A stretch of DNA of 64,000 nucleotides from positions 20,633,269 through 20,697,268 of the forward strand of contig CM040440.1 in the NCBI GenBank assembly GCA_022749755.1, read 5' to 3'. How positions within the stretch are numbered: position 1 is the first letter of the stretch; every line of letters begins with the position of its first letter. The position numbers and the translations under genes are program-made. The notes under the pieces are model-generated. The model was not told the DNA's origin and ran no database searches. It worked only from the letters and a program-made list of their open reading frames with translations. Positions 24,643 to 35,689 of this stretch are shown here, in pieces. The stretch comes from Azadirachta indica. Taxonomy: Eukaryota > Streptophyta > Magnoliopsida > Sapindales > Meliaceae.

Positions 24643-25001
24643 CAGAATTGTATTATTGTAAAAGAATGAGGAAACTTTAGTATTTGAGTGAAACACTTAA
24701 TTTGCTCTTTGTTTCTGTGTATTTCAAATCTTTAGATGAAGTTTTTGTTGAAATAAATTTCTTTGTACATTGTGTCCGATGAACTTAGGGGTACTATTGG
24801 TGAATTGAGGAACCTTTTAAACTTTTAAGAAAGCATTTATAATTTTGGGAAGCTAGTTTTAGAAAAAAATCTTATTTATATTTAATTTCCATTGCTTATT
24901 CATAATTGAATACTTTATGAGTTGATAATTATATGTAATTTATACACCAAGATCAAATCAATGGTGATTTGATATTTTCATATTATATTATTATGAGAAC
25001 A
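24643..25001. other. 3' flank of copy E, up to the copia insertion site
   Basis: Aligns with the 3' flank of copy F (34449-34830), showing that E and F share an ancestral duplication unit. Left target duplication GAACA lies at 24997-25001. Confidence 0.6.
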
Positions 25002-25767
25002 TATTGGGATAAACTAGCACAATCCAATTGTAGAAATATAACAATTGTCTTATCTCCTCTTGTGTGAACTTAATAGGAAATAAACAAAAAGAGCAACAAT
25101 TTTGGCCACAAAATTAATTCTTGGAGAACAATCACATCATCACAAAACAATCATAACACAATCAATTTTAACGTGAAAAACCTTTTCAACGTGAAGAGTA
25201 AAAACTACGAAACCGTAGTCCACCCAAAAAATTTCATTATAATCAAATAATGGGAATACACAATTTCTCTTTAATTAGAACTAAAGGTATACATTTACAA
25301 CATTATCAACATCACACAATCTTAGCAAACAATTAAATTCTATAAAAAAATTATAGAGAGTTCAAGAAAACATAACCAAAATAATGGCCTAACTTCCAAC
25401 TACAAAATCTGAAGAAAATGAGCTTTAAATCTGATCTCCACTGTTCAGCATTTAGTCCTCTGAGTTAAGGAAACTGCTAGTAAAATTTCAACTCAATTGG
25501 ACTACAAATCGACCTCCGGTCAGCCACTTGATTAAAATTGTTCTAAATTTACTATTCTGCCTCTCTCCTGTAAACAGTACTCGCTCTCTCTAAAAATAAT
25601 AAATAGTGTTCATTTTCTCTTTTTAACACACACATATATATTATAACAAAAATTAAAACGCTAAACCTTACTTGAGAAAAGACTAAAATACCCCTGAGCT
25701 AATTGCGCTTAACACTATTGAAGAGAAATTTGGGCCATCTCTATATAGGAGGAAACCTAATTCAATA
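25002..25767 (-). repeat. 3' LTR of the copia element
   Basis: Starts TATTGGGATAAACTAGCAC and ends TTCAATA on the plus strand. It pairs with 29775-30946. The canonical TG/CA ends have decayed to TA at this copy. Confidence 0.85.
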
Positions 25768-25784
25768 AATCTTCCCTTTTTCGA

Positions 25785-28700
25785 CTATATAGAGGGATTT
25801 GTTAACCCAACAATTGAACAATAAACTTTAAGCTTTTTCCTTGAAAGAGTCTTGGTTAACATATCAGAGGCATTGTGATCTGTGTGAATCTTTTCAAACT
25901 CAAATATATTATCATTAAGTGCATCTCTCAACCAATGATATCTTACATCAATATGTTTTGATTTTGTATAGAAAAAGAAATTCTTACTCAAGTGAATTAC
26001 ACTCTAATTATCACAAAATACCATATATCATTGTTACTTGTAATCGAGTTCCTATAAGAACCTCTTCATTTACAACAATTCTTTGCATGCTCCAGTCGCT
26101 GCAATGAATTTTGCCTCTATAGTAGAAAGTGCAATACATTTTTGTAGCCTTAATTGTCATGATACAGCTCTACTTGAAAGTATCATCGAGTAACCCGTAG
26201 TGAACTTTCGAGTATCAACATTTCCAGCCATATTTGAATCCGTATAGCCAACTAACACAAATTCTTCATTTCCAAAGGTGAGTTTGAAATCGGAAGTATC
26301 TCAAAGATATCTCATAATCCACTTCACTGCATTCTAATGCTCTCTTCCTAGATTGGATAAAAATCTATTAACAACACTAACTACATGAGCTATATCCAAT
26401 CTTGTGTATACCATCGCATACATCAAGCTTCCAGCTGCTAAAACATAAGAAACTTTTTCTATGTCTTCGTTCTCTTTATATGTTGGAAGAGACTGCTTGG
26501 TACTTAACCTGAAGTGTGTAGTAAAAAGAGTGCTAACCACTTTAACATTGCTCATATTGAACCTTTCAAGTACCTTATCAATGTAGTGCTCTTGTGATAT
26601 ACTCAACTTCTTGCTTGCTTTATCTCGATGAATTCGGATGCCAAGGATTTGTTTTGTTGGCCCTAAATCCTTCATAACAAAGGATTTGCTCAACTGCTTC
26701 TTTAACCTTTCAATTCTAGAAGCATTCTTGCCAACAATCAACATGTCATCAATATAAAGCAACAATATAATAAAATCATCATCAGAGAACTTCTGCATAA
26801 AAACACAATGGTCAGAAGAAGTTTTTCGGTAGCCTTACTCCCCCATAACTGATTCAAACTTCTTATACCACTATCTTGGTGCCTGTTTCAAGCCATAAAG
26901 GCTTTTCTTTAGCTTGCACACATAGTCTTCTTTTCCTTTTATTTTGAAACCCTCTGCCTGCTCCATATAAATTTTTTTATTTAAGTCCCCATGTAGAAAA
27001 GCGATCTTCACATCCATCTGCTCAACCTTTAAGTCAACGCTACCCGCTATGCCCAATACCACACAAATAGATAACATTTTGACAACTAGAAAAAAATTTC
27101 ATCAAAGTCAACACCTTTGGCTTTGTATTGTGGCTACGAGGTATGTTCTTCTTGTTTCACTCTGTACACTTATTTGTTCTTCAAAGTTATTTTACCCTTA
27201 GGTAACTTTACCAACCCAAATGTGTGATTTTCATACAGTGACTTTATTTTGTCTTACATGGCATCAATTCACTCATTCTTGTGTTCAATTTCCACTGCTT
27301 TTGCATAACATTCAAACTCTCTCTCATCAGTTAATAACACATATTCACTCGCAGCATATTGTATGAAGGGTTGTCGGTTTCTGATGGATCTTTTGAGTGG
27401 AGCATTTAGCGAAGCCTCTGATGTGGATGACTGATCTTGAACATCATCATCAATCTCAACCTGTGTATAAGTGTCAATATCACTTGTACCATGTTAGTTA
27501 TCTTGGACTTCATCTATAAGCTGTGTTGGAACATATGTAGGAATAGATCCAAGTCTATTAATGCATCACTATATTGAGGCATTGCTTCTTTTGACTTTTC
27601 AATATCCTGTATAATTTGGTCTTCTATAAATACAGCATCCCGAATTTTTACAAGTTTTTTTTGCACTTGATCATAAAACCTATAACCAAACTCATCTTGA
27701 CTATAACCGAGAAATACACACTATTTTGTCTTAACATCAAGTTTAGACCTCTCATCTTTCGGAATATGTACAAATGTTTTACATCTAAAGACACGCAAAT
27801 AATTATAAGCAACATCCTTTCCTGACCAAACTTTATTTGGAACATCAAAGTCTAAAGGAACACACTGTGTAAGATTTAATACATATACAACTGTATTCAA
27901 AGCCTCCCCAAAAAGATATTGGTAATTGTGCTTGTGAAAACAAACATCTCACTCTTTCAACTAGTGTTCGATTCATTCTCTTAGCTAGCCCATTTAATTA
28001 AAAAGTCTTCGGAGGTATCTTTTGATGACAAATTCCTAACTGTCTGCAATATTCATTAAATGATCCAGAATACTCACCCCCGTTGTCAGTTCTGATGCTT
28101 TTCAACTTCTTTACAGTCTGTCTCTCAATTGAGGCCTGAAATTGTTTGAATACATCTAGTACTTGATCCTTTGTCTTTAATGTATAAATACACAACTTTC
28201 TTGAGTGATCATCTATTTACAAAATAAAGAGCACCACCAAGTGTTTTTGTTTTCATAGGCCACAAACATCAGAATGTACTAATTTGAGTATACTTGATTT
28301 TCTTGAAGGTGAAGATGTCTTGAAGGCAGTCCTAGTTTGCTTTTCTGCCAAACAATGAACACACTTTTTCAAAGATTTATTTTTTAACCCAGAGAGCAGA
28401 TTCTTTTTAGCCAAAACATTCAAACCCTTCTTACTCATGTGACCAAATCTTCTATGCCATAACGTAATTGTATCTTCATTTTTCACTATGTTAATACTGT
28501 TGTCTACAATCTTTACTTGCATAAAATACAATGAAGAACATTTCTTTGTTCGGGTTACAATTATAGAACCTTTGTTAAGCTTCTATTTACCATCACTAAA
28601 GTTGTTGGAGAAACCTTCATCATCAAGTTTACCTGTAGAAACCAAGTTCAAACGAATATCAAGAATATGCTTAACATTTTTCAAAAGTAATATCGTGCCA

Positions 28701-29212
28701 TTATTGGTATCTAAGTACACATCTCCCATACTTATGACTTTAGCTAAGCCATTATTTCCTATCTTAACATCTCCAAAATCACCAAATGTATAAGATGTAA
28801 AGAATTCCCTTCGCGATGCAGCATGAATGGAGGCACCACTATCAATTACCCAGCTAGTCTCATGGCATACACAGTTGACGACATCATCATCATACATAAT
28901 AAGAAACTCATCTGTAACAGTGGCAACTCTGTCATCATCACTACTGTCATCATTTTTCTTTTCCTTTCCTTTATCCTTCTTATTGTCTCACTTGAGTTGT
29001 TAACAATACTTCTTTATATGCCCCTTCAAACCATAATGATAGCATTTAACATTGGCAAACTTGTTGGTCTTGTTTTTACTTTTATCTCTATTCTTCGGAC
29101 ATTTACTCTTACTCCTTCCCCTCTTTTTTATGACTAAGATATCTGATTGTGAAGAACCCTGTGACTTTCTTCTATCTTCTTCATTTAGAACACTATTCTT
29201 AGCCAATTCCAT
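25785..29212 (-). pseudogene. Broken gag-pol of the copia element
   Basis: In coding order on the minus strand: gag zinc knuckle CYHYGLKGHIKKYC (29000-29045); aspartic protease with DSGA (28583-28897); GAG-pre-integrase with HxxH and CxxC-like residues (28253-28531); integrase core piece with RTDNGGEY (27998-28195); reverse transcriptase pieces with [13 protein letters not shown] (26871-27077) and the catalytic YIDDM box (26334-26798); and an RNase H tail with KHIDVRYHWLRD (25785-25991). Stops and frameshifts separate all the pieces, so it is non-autonomous today. Confidence 0.88.
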
Positions 29213-29774
29213 GGTGATAATACCATCAGGAGCTGAGTTAGATAATGATATTATAAATGTCTCCCATGAGTCCGGTAATGTGCCTAAAAGTCATAACCCT
29301 TATACTTCATCTTCAAATTTGATGTCCATTCCAACCAATTGATTAATGATTCCTTGAAATGCATTCAAGTAATCTGTCATGAGTTTTGCATCCCGATATT
29401 TCATGTTCATCATCTGCTTTATTAAAAATAGTTTATTATTCTCGGTTTTTCTAGCATACAATTTTCAAGCTTATTCCACAAAAAACTTGCATCTGTCTCT
29501 CTACTAATGTGATTCAAAACATTATCATTTACCCATTATTTGATATACCCATACACCTGACGATGAAGTAACTTTCATTGTGCATTTGTTTTATTATCGA
29601 GTTTTTGTTTCTCAAACACAGGTAAATAATAATCTTTCACATATAAAAGATTTTCCATCTTTCCTTTCCATAAATGATAATTTGCACCATTCAAATTAAC
29701 CATTCTACTTGTATTAGCTTCCATCATTCAACACAAAGCACAAAACAAATATAACCAAAGCTCTGATACCATTT

Positions 29775-30946
29775 TGTTGGGATAAACTAGCACACACCAT
29801 TTGTAAAAATACAACTGTAACAGCCCAGCCCACCAGAGATATTATCCGTTTTGGGCACACAGTCCATCACGGTTTTGTTTTCAGACTTTTCACATATGCT
29901 TTGCCGATGTGGAATTCGCCTAGGGTGTCACATGCACCTACCCAACCCCCCTCTCCGAGCAGCCTATGGGACTCAGCGTTCTCGCTAAAGTTTGCCCATC
30001 ATCGTTCAAGAGGACACGTGGAGTAGCTGTGATACTAACTGTAACAGTCCAGCCCACCAGAGATATTGTCCGCTTTGGGCACACAGCCCGTCACGATTTT
30101 GTTTTCAGGCTTTTCAACCCAAAACGCATCTATTGGGAGTTGGAGCTTTCTATCTTATATACCCAACATCTCTCCTGTGCTTTGTCGCTGCGGGATTCAC
30201 TTAAGGTGTCACAACAACAATTACCTTATCTCCTCTTACGTGAATCTAATAGCAAACAAACAAATAAAGTAACAATCTTGGGCACAAAATTAATTCTTGG
30301 ATAGCAACTATATCATCACAAAATAACCATAACACAATCAATTTTAATATAAAAAACCTCCCTAATATAAAAAGTAAAAATCATGGGACTGTAGTCCACC
30401 CAAAAAATCTCCACTATAATCGAATAATGAGAATACACAATTTCTCTCTAATTAGAACTGAAAATACACATTTACAACATTTTCAAGATTACATAATCTT
30501 GCAAACAATCAAATTTTACAAAGAAATTAAAGAGTTCAAGAAAACATCATTAAAATAATAGTCTAACTTCTAGCTATGAAATCTGAAGAAAGGGAGTTTT
30601 AAATCTGATCTTCACCATTCAGAATTTAGTCCTCTGAATTAAGAAACTGTTGGTAAATTTTCAGCTCAATCAGACCACAAATCTACCTCCAATTAGTCAC
30701 TTAATCAAAATTATGTTGAGTTTACTATTCTGCTCTCTCTTGTAAACAGTACCCGCTCTCTCTAAAAATGATGAACAGTATCAATTTCTCTTCTTAACAC
30801 ACACACACATATATATATATTGTAACAAAAATTAAAATACTAAATCCTACTTGAGAAAAGATTAAAATACTTTTAAGTTAATTGAGCTTAGTTACTATTA
30901 AAAAAAATTTTAACCATCTCCATATAGGAGAAAACTCAACCCAATA
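29775..30946 (-). repeat. 5' LTR of the copia element, interrupted by a TRIM
   Basis: LTR sequence runs 29775-29815 and continues at 30219-30946. The interruption is the TRIM at 29816-30213 with its duplicated ACAAC. The LTR ends CCCAATA on the plus strand. Confidence 0.85.
29816..30213 (-). mobile_element. TRIM (terminal-repeat retrotransposon in miniature), nested
   Basis: Two direct repeats beginning TGTAACAG(C/T)CCAGCCCACC and ending GGTGTCACA form the LTRs: 29816-29932 (117 bp, internally deleted) and 30040-30213 (174 bp). The 107-bp interior carries GTGATACTAA (30030-30039), a decayed complement of the tRNA-Met primer-binding site, which sets the minus orientation. ACAAC flanks both sides (29811-29815 and 30214-30218). 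The sequence resembles a TRIM family widespread in eudicots. It has no coding capacity; the plus-strand frame at 29966-30304 is incidental. Confidence 0.88.
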
Positions 30947-31440
30947 CAACATTCACCTAATGAATTTATGTAGATATTTTTTCTAAAGGAGAAAAAAGAG
31001 AGAGAGAGTGAGAGAGAGATACTGATTATATAATTTGACCCAAAGATGATAATTGCATGAGGACGATGATACCTTTTCCTTTCAGCACAATTTCTTTATT
31101 TTTCTTGCGTCATTCTTTAATAAATTTAACATGGTAGAATGAAAAATGGTTTTGCTATTTATTTATTTATTTATAAGATTATTACTATATTTTGGTATTA
31201 TTTTCATGTAACAGCTTTATTGACAGTCAAAATTTGACTATTCCAAAGAATTAAAAAAAAATATGAAATATTATATACATATATAATTTTTTATTAGTTT
31301 ATTTCTTATTATTGTTGTTGTTATTATTAATTAAAAAATTATCTGTATATTTTCTTTTTTTGGTTGTTATTATTATTTAATAAGAGTTTCTGCTATTAGT
31401 GCAGCACCTGGAAGCCAAGCCGAGACCGAGAGAGAACTCG
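30947..31440. other. Flank right of the copia insertion
   Basis: The first 150 bp match the flank of copy F (34826-34960), continuing the pre-insertion sequence. A GA-rich run lies at 30995-31020. The rest is AT-rich with no gene. Confidence 0.5.
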
Positions 31441-32100
31441 GATGTACATGCACACGCAAGTAGACCTAATTCATTATAAAACAGCTTGTAAGCATGCGGA
31501 AACTTAGAAACAATTCAGAGGTCGCAAAGCTTCAGGTAACTCTCTTAATTAAATTATTCGTCAACATCGTATTCCTTGTCGTTTCCTCCAAAACATAGGT
31601 AATAGAAAAGATTGATTTGAAATCCTTCGTTTTCTGCACTTCAAATTGTATTTTAATTAAGAATGCTAAAATATATCTATGTACAACAACTCTAAATTTA
31701 ATATAACGATTGTTCGTTGCCAAAGAAAGTTAGACAAAATTAATCTGTTGAATGATCTTATGAACGCATTTGTGTACAATGTGGTGTTTTCATCCCTTAG
31801 ATCAACTCGTACATGCTGATCAGTTGATTGCTTCTTATTTGAGTGGCAATGCATTCATATGTTCTCCTCTTAATTTCCATAGTTGTCAAATTTGAGATAT
31901 ATTGTTGAAATAAATATCTGGCTTTAATATATTTTGTTTAATGAAAATAGCAGGACAGTGCGCAAAATGAAAGTACTGGCAACATTGGGAATCGAGGAAA
32001 ACCGATTGATTCACTCTAATTTCGTGCTGTTATAATTATAATTAAGACATTTAGATTTGTTAAGTTTGAGATGCTTCATTGTCTCAGCCGTAGAGAAACA
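31441..32100 (+). pseudogene. Gutted dioxygenase copy: promoter/leader plus 3' UTR, coding body missing
   Basis: TATAAAA at 31475-31481 is followed by a leader ending CTTCAG|GTAACTCTC (donor after 31535). This is homologous to leaders at 32.7, 42.6, 47.2 and 50.3 kb. About 200 bp later the sequence passes directly into a block like the array 3' UTR (AGTTGTCAAATTTGAGATAT, GAAATAAATAT..., AATGAAAATAGCAGG at about 31880-31955). All four coding exons are absent. The same arrangement recurs at 42.5 and 46.3 kb. Confidence 0.6.
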
Positions 32101-32629
32101 AGTTTGCGATGTAGACAAACGAGGCCAGTTCATGCAGATTATGATGATTAAACTTTACCATATATGGTGACGATAGTGTACGAAGGTCGTTCTACATATA
32201 GAAAAGTAGCTAGCTAGCTCAATGCCAGAGCGATAAAAGACTTAACATTTCTGCTAAAAAATATTTTATAATCAAATTTAAGTTGTAAAAAAAAATTTTA
32301 ATTCATGTTAATATTGGATGCTATATAAGTCAAATTCGAACAACCCAAAAAAAAAAAAAAAACCCAAGTCTAACAAGTCATACATGACCGCTAAGCTAGC
32401 TGCATGGCCCGCCTGCGTAGACATTGCAAACTGAAGCTTAGCATTTCCAGTCAAACCACGAAAGTCATACATGATAAACCTATTCTAATCCACTCGTTGC
32501 GTTGGTTCCAAAACTTCATTGCTAGTAGTGGGGTTAGGTGTTGAATTACACTTGCAGCCCCGGAGAACTCCGCTGGCTGGCTGCGCACCTCTACGTGGAA
32601 TTCACTGCTTAACCAATAACTAGATTCAA

Positions 32630-32707
32630 TATAAAAAAGCTTGTATGCAGAAACTTTGATATCACAGACAAACAATTTAAAGATCACAAATCGATCCAAC
32701 AGATCAG
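32630..32707 (+). promoter_or_regulatory. TATA box and possible non-coding leader exon upstream of copy F
   Basis: TATAAAA (32630-32636) is followed by a leader ending AGATCAG with a GT donor at 32708. An acceptor CTTCGCAG lies two bases before the copy F ATG (33067-33068), giving a possible 361-nt 5' UTR intron. The leader is homologous to the one before copy I and to that upstream of the cis-prenyltransferase. A second TATA closer to the ATG is an alternative. Confidence 0.5.
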
Positions 32708-33023
32708 GTAACTCTTCCTCTATTTATTAGATTCTTACTAAACAAAGGTAACAGAGAAAATTGTTTGAAATTGCAAATAACTTGGTACTTTTACACAAAT
32801 TGGTTTTGAAAATTATAGCAGTTGGACAAACAGATCGATGCAGTTCACCATCACTAGTTGTGTTCGTGGTTTTGTTTATGATTGTGTTGTATAAAAGTAA
32901 TTGGTGATTGTATAATAACGAAGTAAAATCTGTTAAATATCACAATTCGGCAGTTCGATTTCAATTTTAGTTTCACTTTGCGTGTATATTCTTTTAATTT
33001 AGGAGGTCCACAATTCTTCACAC

Positions 33024-33030
33024 TATAAAA
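33024..33030 (+). promoter_or_regulatory. Proximal TATA box of copy F
   Basis: CACTATAAAACCAGTAG, 41 bases before the ATG, would give a very short 5' UTR. The same element is perfect in copy I (47581) but is altered in E and H (GATAAACC), C and D. Confidence 0.45.
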
Positions 33031-33070
33031 CCAGTAGTTTCCTCTGAAGATTCGTTCTGCCTTCGCAGAA

Positions 33071-34448
33071 ATGGAAAAGCTCGTTTCAATGTGGTACAAA
33101 GATCAAGCTTTGCCTGAGAATTACATATTCCCACCAGAGAAAAGACCTGGAAATTTCAGTGTTCCTTCATGCAACACCATTCCAGTGGTTGATCTAAGCA
33201 AAGCATTTGATCATAATCGATCCGATCTAATTCAACAATTATTGAAGGCTGGCAGAGAATTCGGATTTTTCCAGGTTCACATATCTTTTTCTCTGAACCT
33301 TTGGTAATATCTTTTTCATTTTTGGGGCGTTTATAAAGATGATTTCATTCTAGAGTCTTGCGACGACATAAGGCTGACAGAAGTGACATGTATGTTATAA
33401 ATGCTAATGCAAATGCAAAAACTGCAAACAGGTTATTAACCATGGAGTTCCAGAGAAACTAGTTATTGACACCATGGATGTCTTCAAGGAGTTCTTTGAG
33501 ATGCCTGCAGAGGACAAGGCAAGTTTATACTCTGACGTGCCTGGTAAGAGCTGCAAGCTCTGCACGAGCAATGATAGTTATCTTCGTGAAGAGATTCACC
33601 TTTGGCGTGACAAATTAAGACATCCTTGTCATCCTTTAGAGGAATCCATTCATGATTGGCCTGAAAAACCAACTAGATACCGGTAATATCTGATATGATT
33701 TGTTTGGTATGTTATTAATCCCATTATTTGATATGTTCTGTTAATTATTTACAATAATATGTGTACAAAAATTCACAGTGAAGTTGTCGGGGCATATACA
33801 ACTGAAGCAAAAAAGTTGGGTTCAATGATCCTGGAGCTGATTTCCGAAGGACTGGGACTTGATTCTGGTTATTTCAGGGACAAACTAACCCAGAGTGTAG
33901 TATTATCAGTTAATTATTACCCCCCGTGCCCAGATCCAAGCTTGACCTTGGGACTATCTAAACACTGTGACCCTGACCTCATAACCATTCTACTTCAAGG
34001 GGATGTCAGTGGACTGCAGGTTTTAAAGGATGGAGAATGGATTGCTGTTGAGCCTCTTCCCAATGCATTTGTGATTAATGTAGGCTATGTATTACAGGTA
34101 AATTTAAGTAATAGTTATAAATTTGTTGGACAATGAATGTTCTTCCCCGTAGGCTTCTTATTGTAGGAAATTTGTGTTTGATTTTGGGTCATATTGACAC
34201 AGATTATCAGTAACAACAAGCTGAAGAGTGCAGAACACAGAGCTGTTACCAACTCGAAGAATGCTAGGATTAGTGCTGCTCTCTTCATAAATCCTACCGG
34301 TGATAGTATTATAGAGCCAGCAAGAGCTCTTACTGATACAGAAAATCCTCCAATCTATAGAGCCTTTCAGTGCAAAGAGTTTCTTATGAATTACTTATCC
34401 ATGAAGTTCAGGGAATCGGTGCTGGAACATTATAAGAGGCAAGCTTAG
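33071..34448 (+). CDS. 2-oxoglutarate/Fe(II) dioxygenase, copy F, intact
   Basis: Exons 33071-33274, 33432-33682, 33779-34097 and 34203-34448 total 1020 nt and encode 339 residues; all introns are GT-AG. The iron site is H214-x-D216 (SKHCDPD) and H270 (AEHRAVTN), and the 2OG anchor R280-I-S282 (ARISAALF). The first 83 residues begin MEKLVSMWYKDQALPENYIF and contain EFGFFQ|VINHGVPEKL. It is nearly identical to copy I through exons 1-3 and their introns, so the two arose by a recent segmental duplication. The C-terminus, YLSMKFRESVLEHYKRQA, is more like copy E. This suggests gene conversion or a breakpoint near exon 4. The substrate is unknown. Confidence 0.88.
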
Positions 34449-34962
34449 CAGATTTGTATGATTGTAAAAGAAGAATGCAAATAATTCGGATTAGAATTTA
34501 GGAAACTTTAGTATTTGAGTGAAAACTTAATATACACTCTGTTTCTGTGTATTTCAAATCCGATGTTAAGTTTTGTTCAAATAAATTTTCTTTGCACCTT
34601 TTGTCGAATGAACTTAGTGGCACCATTGGTGAATTCAGGAACCTCTTTAACTTTTAAGAAACCATTTATAGTTGTGGGATGCTAGTTTTAGAGAAAAAAT
34701 TGATTTATGTTTAACTTCCATTGCTTATCCATAACTGAATACTTGATCAGTCGATCATTATATGTAATTTATGCAACAAGATCAAATCAATGGTGATTTG
34801 ATATTTTCAGATTATATTATTATGACAACATTCACTGTTGGGAGAATTTATGTGGATATTTTTTCTTAAAAAAAGAAAAAAGAGAAAGAAAAATGGCTGA
34901 TTATATAATTTGACAAAGAGATGAAAATAAACCATGGAGGCGACGGGACCTTTTCCTTAATT
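34449..34962. other. 3' flank of copy F, holding the empty copia site
   Basis: Aligns with the flanks on both sides of the copia element. CAACA at 34826-34830 is the unoccupied target. No gene is present. Confidence 0.55.
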
Positions 34963-35169
34963 GCAGAACACAGAGCTGTAACGAATTCGAAGGATGCGAG
35001 GAAAACTGCTGCTTTCTTCATAAGTTCTACTGGTGACTATATCATAGAGCCTGCAAAAGATTTAACTGATGCATTGAATCCTCCAATCTAAAAAGAGTTT
35101 CTTAAGAATCACAGATCCATGGATGGGAGCTCCGAATCAGTGCTGGAACGTTATAAGAGACAAGCTTAA
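34963..35169 (+). pseudogene. Orphan 2OGD exon 4 fragment
   Basis: This matches exon 4 of copy B (EHRAVTNSKDARKTAAFFISSTGDYIIEPAKDL). It has TAA after NPPI and a deletion before EFLKNH. Its 5' end joins unrelated sequence at about 34960 and its 3' flank matches that of B, so 34960-36000 duplicates 14930-15930. Confidence 0.75.
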
Positions 35170-35689
35170 CAGCATGGTATTGTGAGAGAAAAATGCCAAA
35201 AAGAGTTCGGCGTTTTCTATCGTGATCAATATTTTAGTACACAGTTGTCATATCTGAGATGAAGTTTCTGGTGGAATAAATTGGTTTTATGCACTTTGCT
35301 CAATGAAAATGGCCCTATACAAAATGAACATATTGGCACCAATGTTGAATCAAGGAAGCTCATTAACCTTCAAGATGAGAAAAACCATTTGTAATTTTAG
35401 GAGGCTATAAAAGAAAATGATTCTGTTTAACTTCCATTGCTTGTCCAAAATTTAATACTTGGACCATGATTTGTAATTTATACAATAAAATATCAATTGA
35501 TGGCGATATGATCTCACCCCATTTGATTCCATTACTTTGACATCATTAACTATTAAACGGAAGAACTATCCAGGCCTAGCCTGGATGGCTAGAAGATTCG
35601 AACCCCACCATTTGCAAGGTTAAGGTTTATTTTCACCGTGTGTAAGACCATCCGGGTACTAGAGTCGATCATTGGACAAATTTTTTCTA
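35170..35689. other. Duplicated flank with a private insertion at about 35553-35680
   Basis: Matches 15183-15595 except for about 125 bp (GGAAGAACTATCCAGGCC to about 35680) absent from the other copy. The insert contains GATTCGAACCCC, the complement of a Pol III B-box-like motif, so a small SINE-like piece is possible. I could not define target duplications. Confidence 0.4.

Larger units (their letters stand above)
25002..30946 (-). mobile_element. Ty1/copia retrotransposon (Tork/Tnt1-like), complete in structure but decayed
   Basis: Two LTRs bound the element: 25002-25767 (766 bp) and 29775-30946 (769 bp once a nested TRIM and its 5-bp duplication are removed). It is coded on the minus strand. 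A primer-binding site complementary to initiator tRNA-Met lies beside the right LTR (GCTCTGATACCA, about 29760-29772). A polypurine tract lies beside the left LTR (25768-25781 as read on plus: AATCTTCCCTTTTTC). Flanks GAACA (24997-25001) and CAACA (30947-30951) are a target duplication with one change, and the unoccupied site survives next to copy F as CAACA at 34826-34830. The two LTRs differ at many positions, so the insertion is not recent. Confidence 0.9.

Noticed and set aside
28488..29342. Plus-strand open frames of 96-104 codons
   Set aside because: They are antisense to copia protease and gag, which carry recognisable domain motifs on the minus strand.
29966..30304. 112-codon plus-strand frame
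   Set aside because: Falls inside the TRIM and crosses into the copia LTR; no coding signature.
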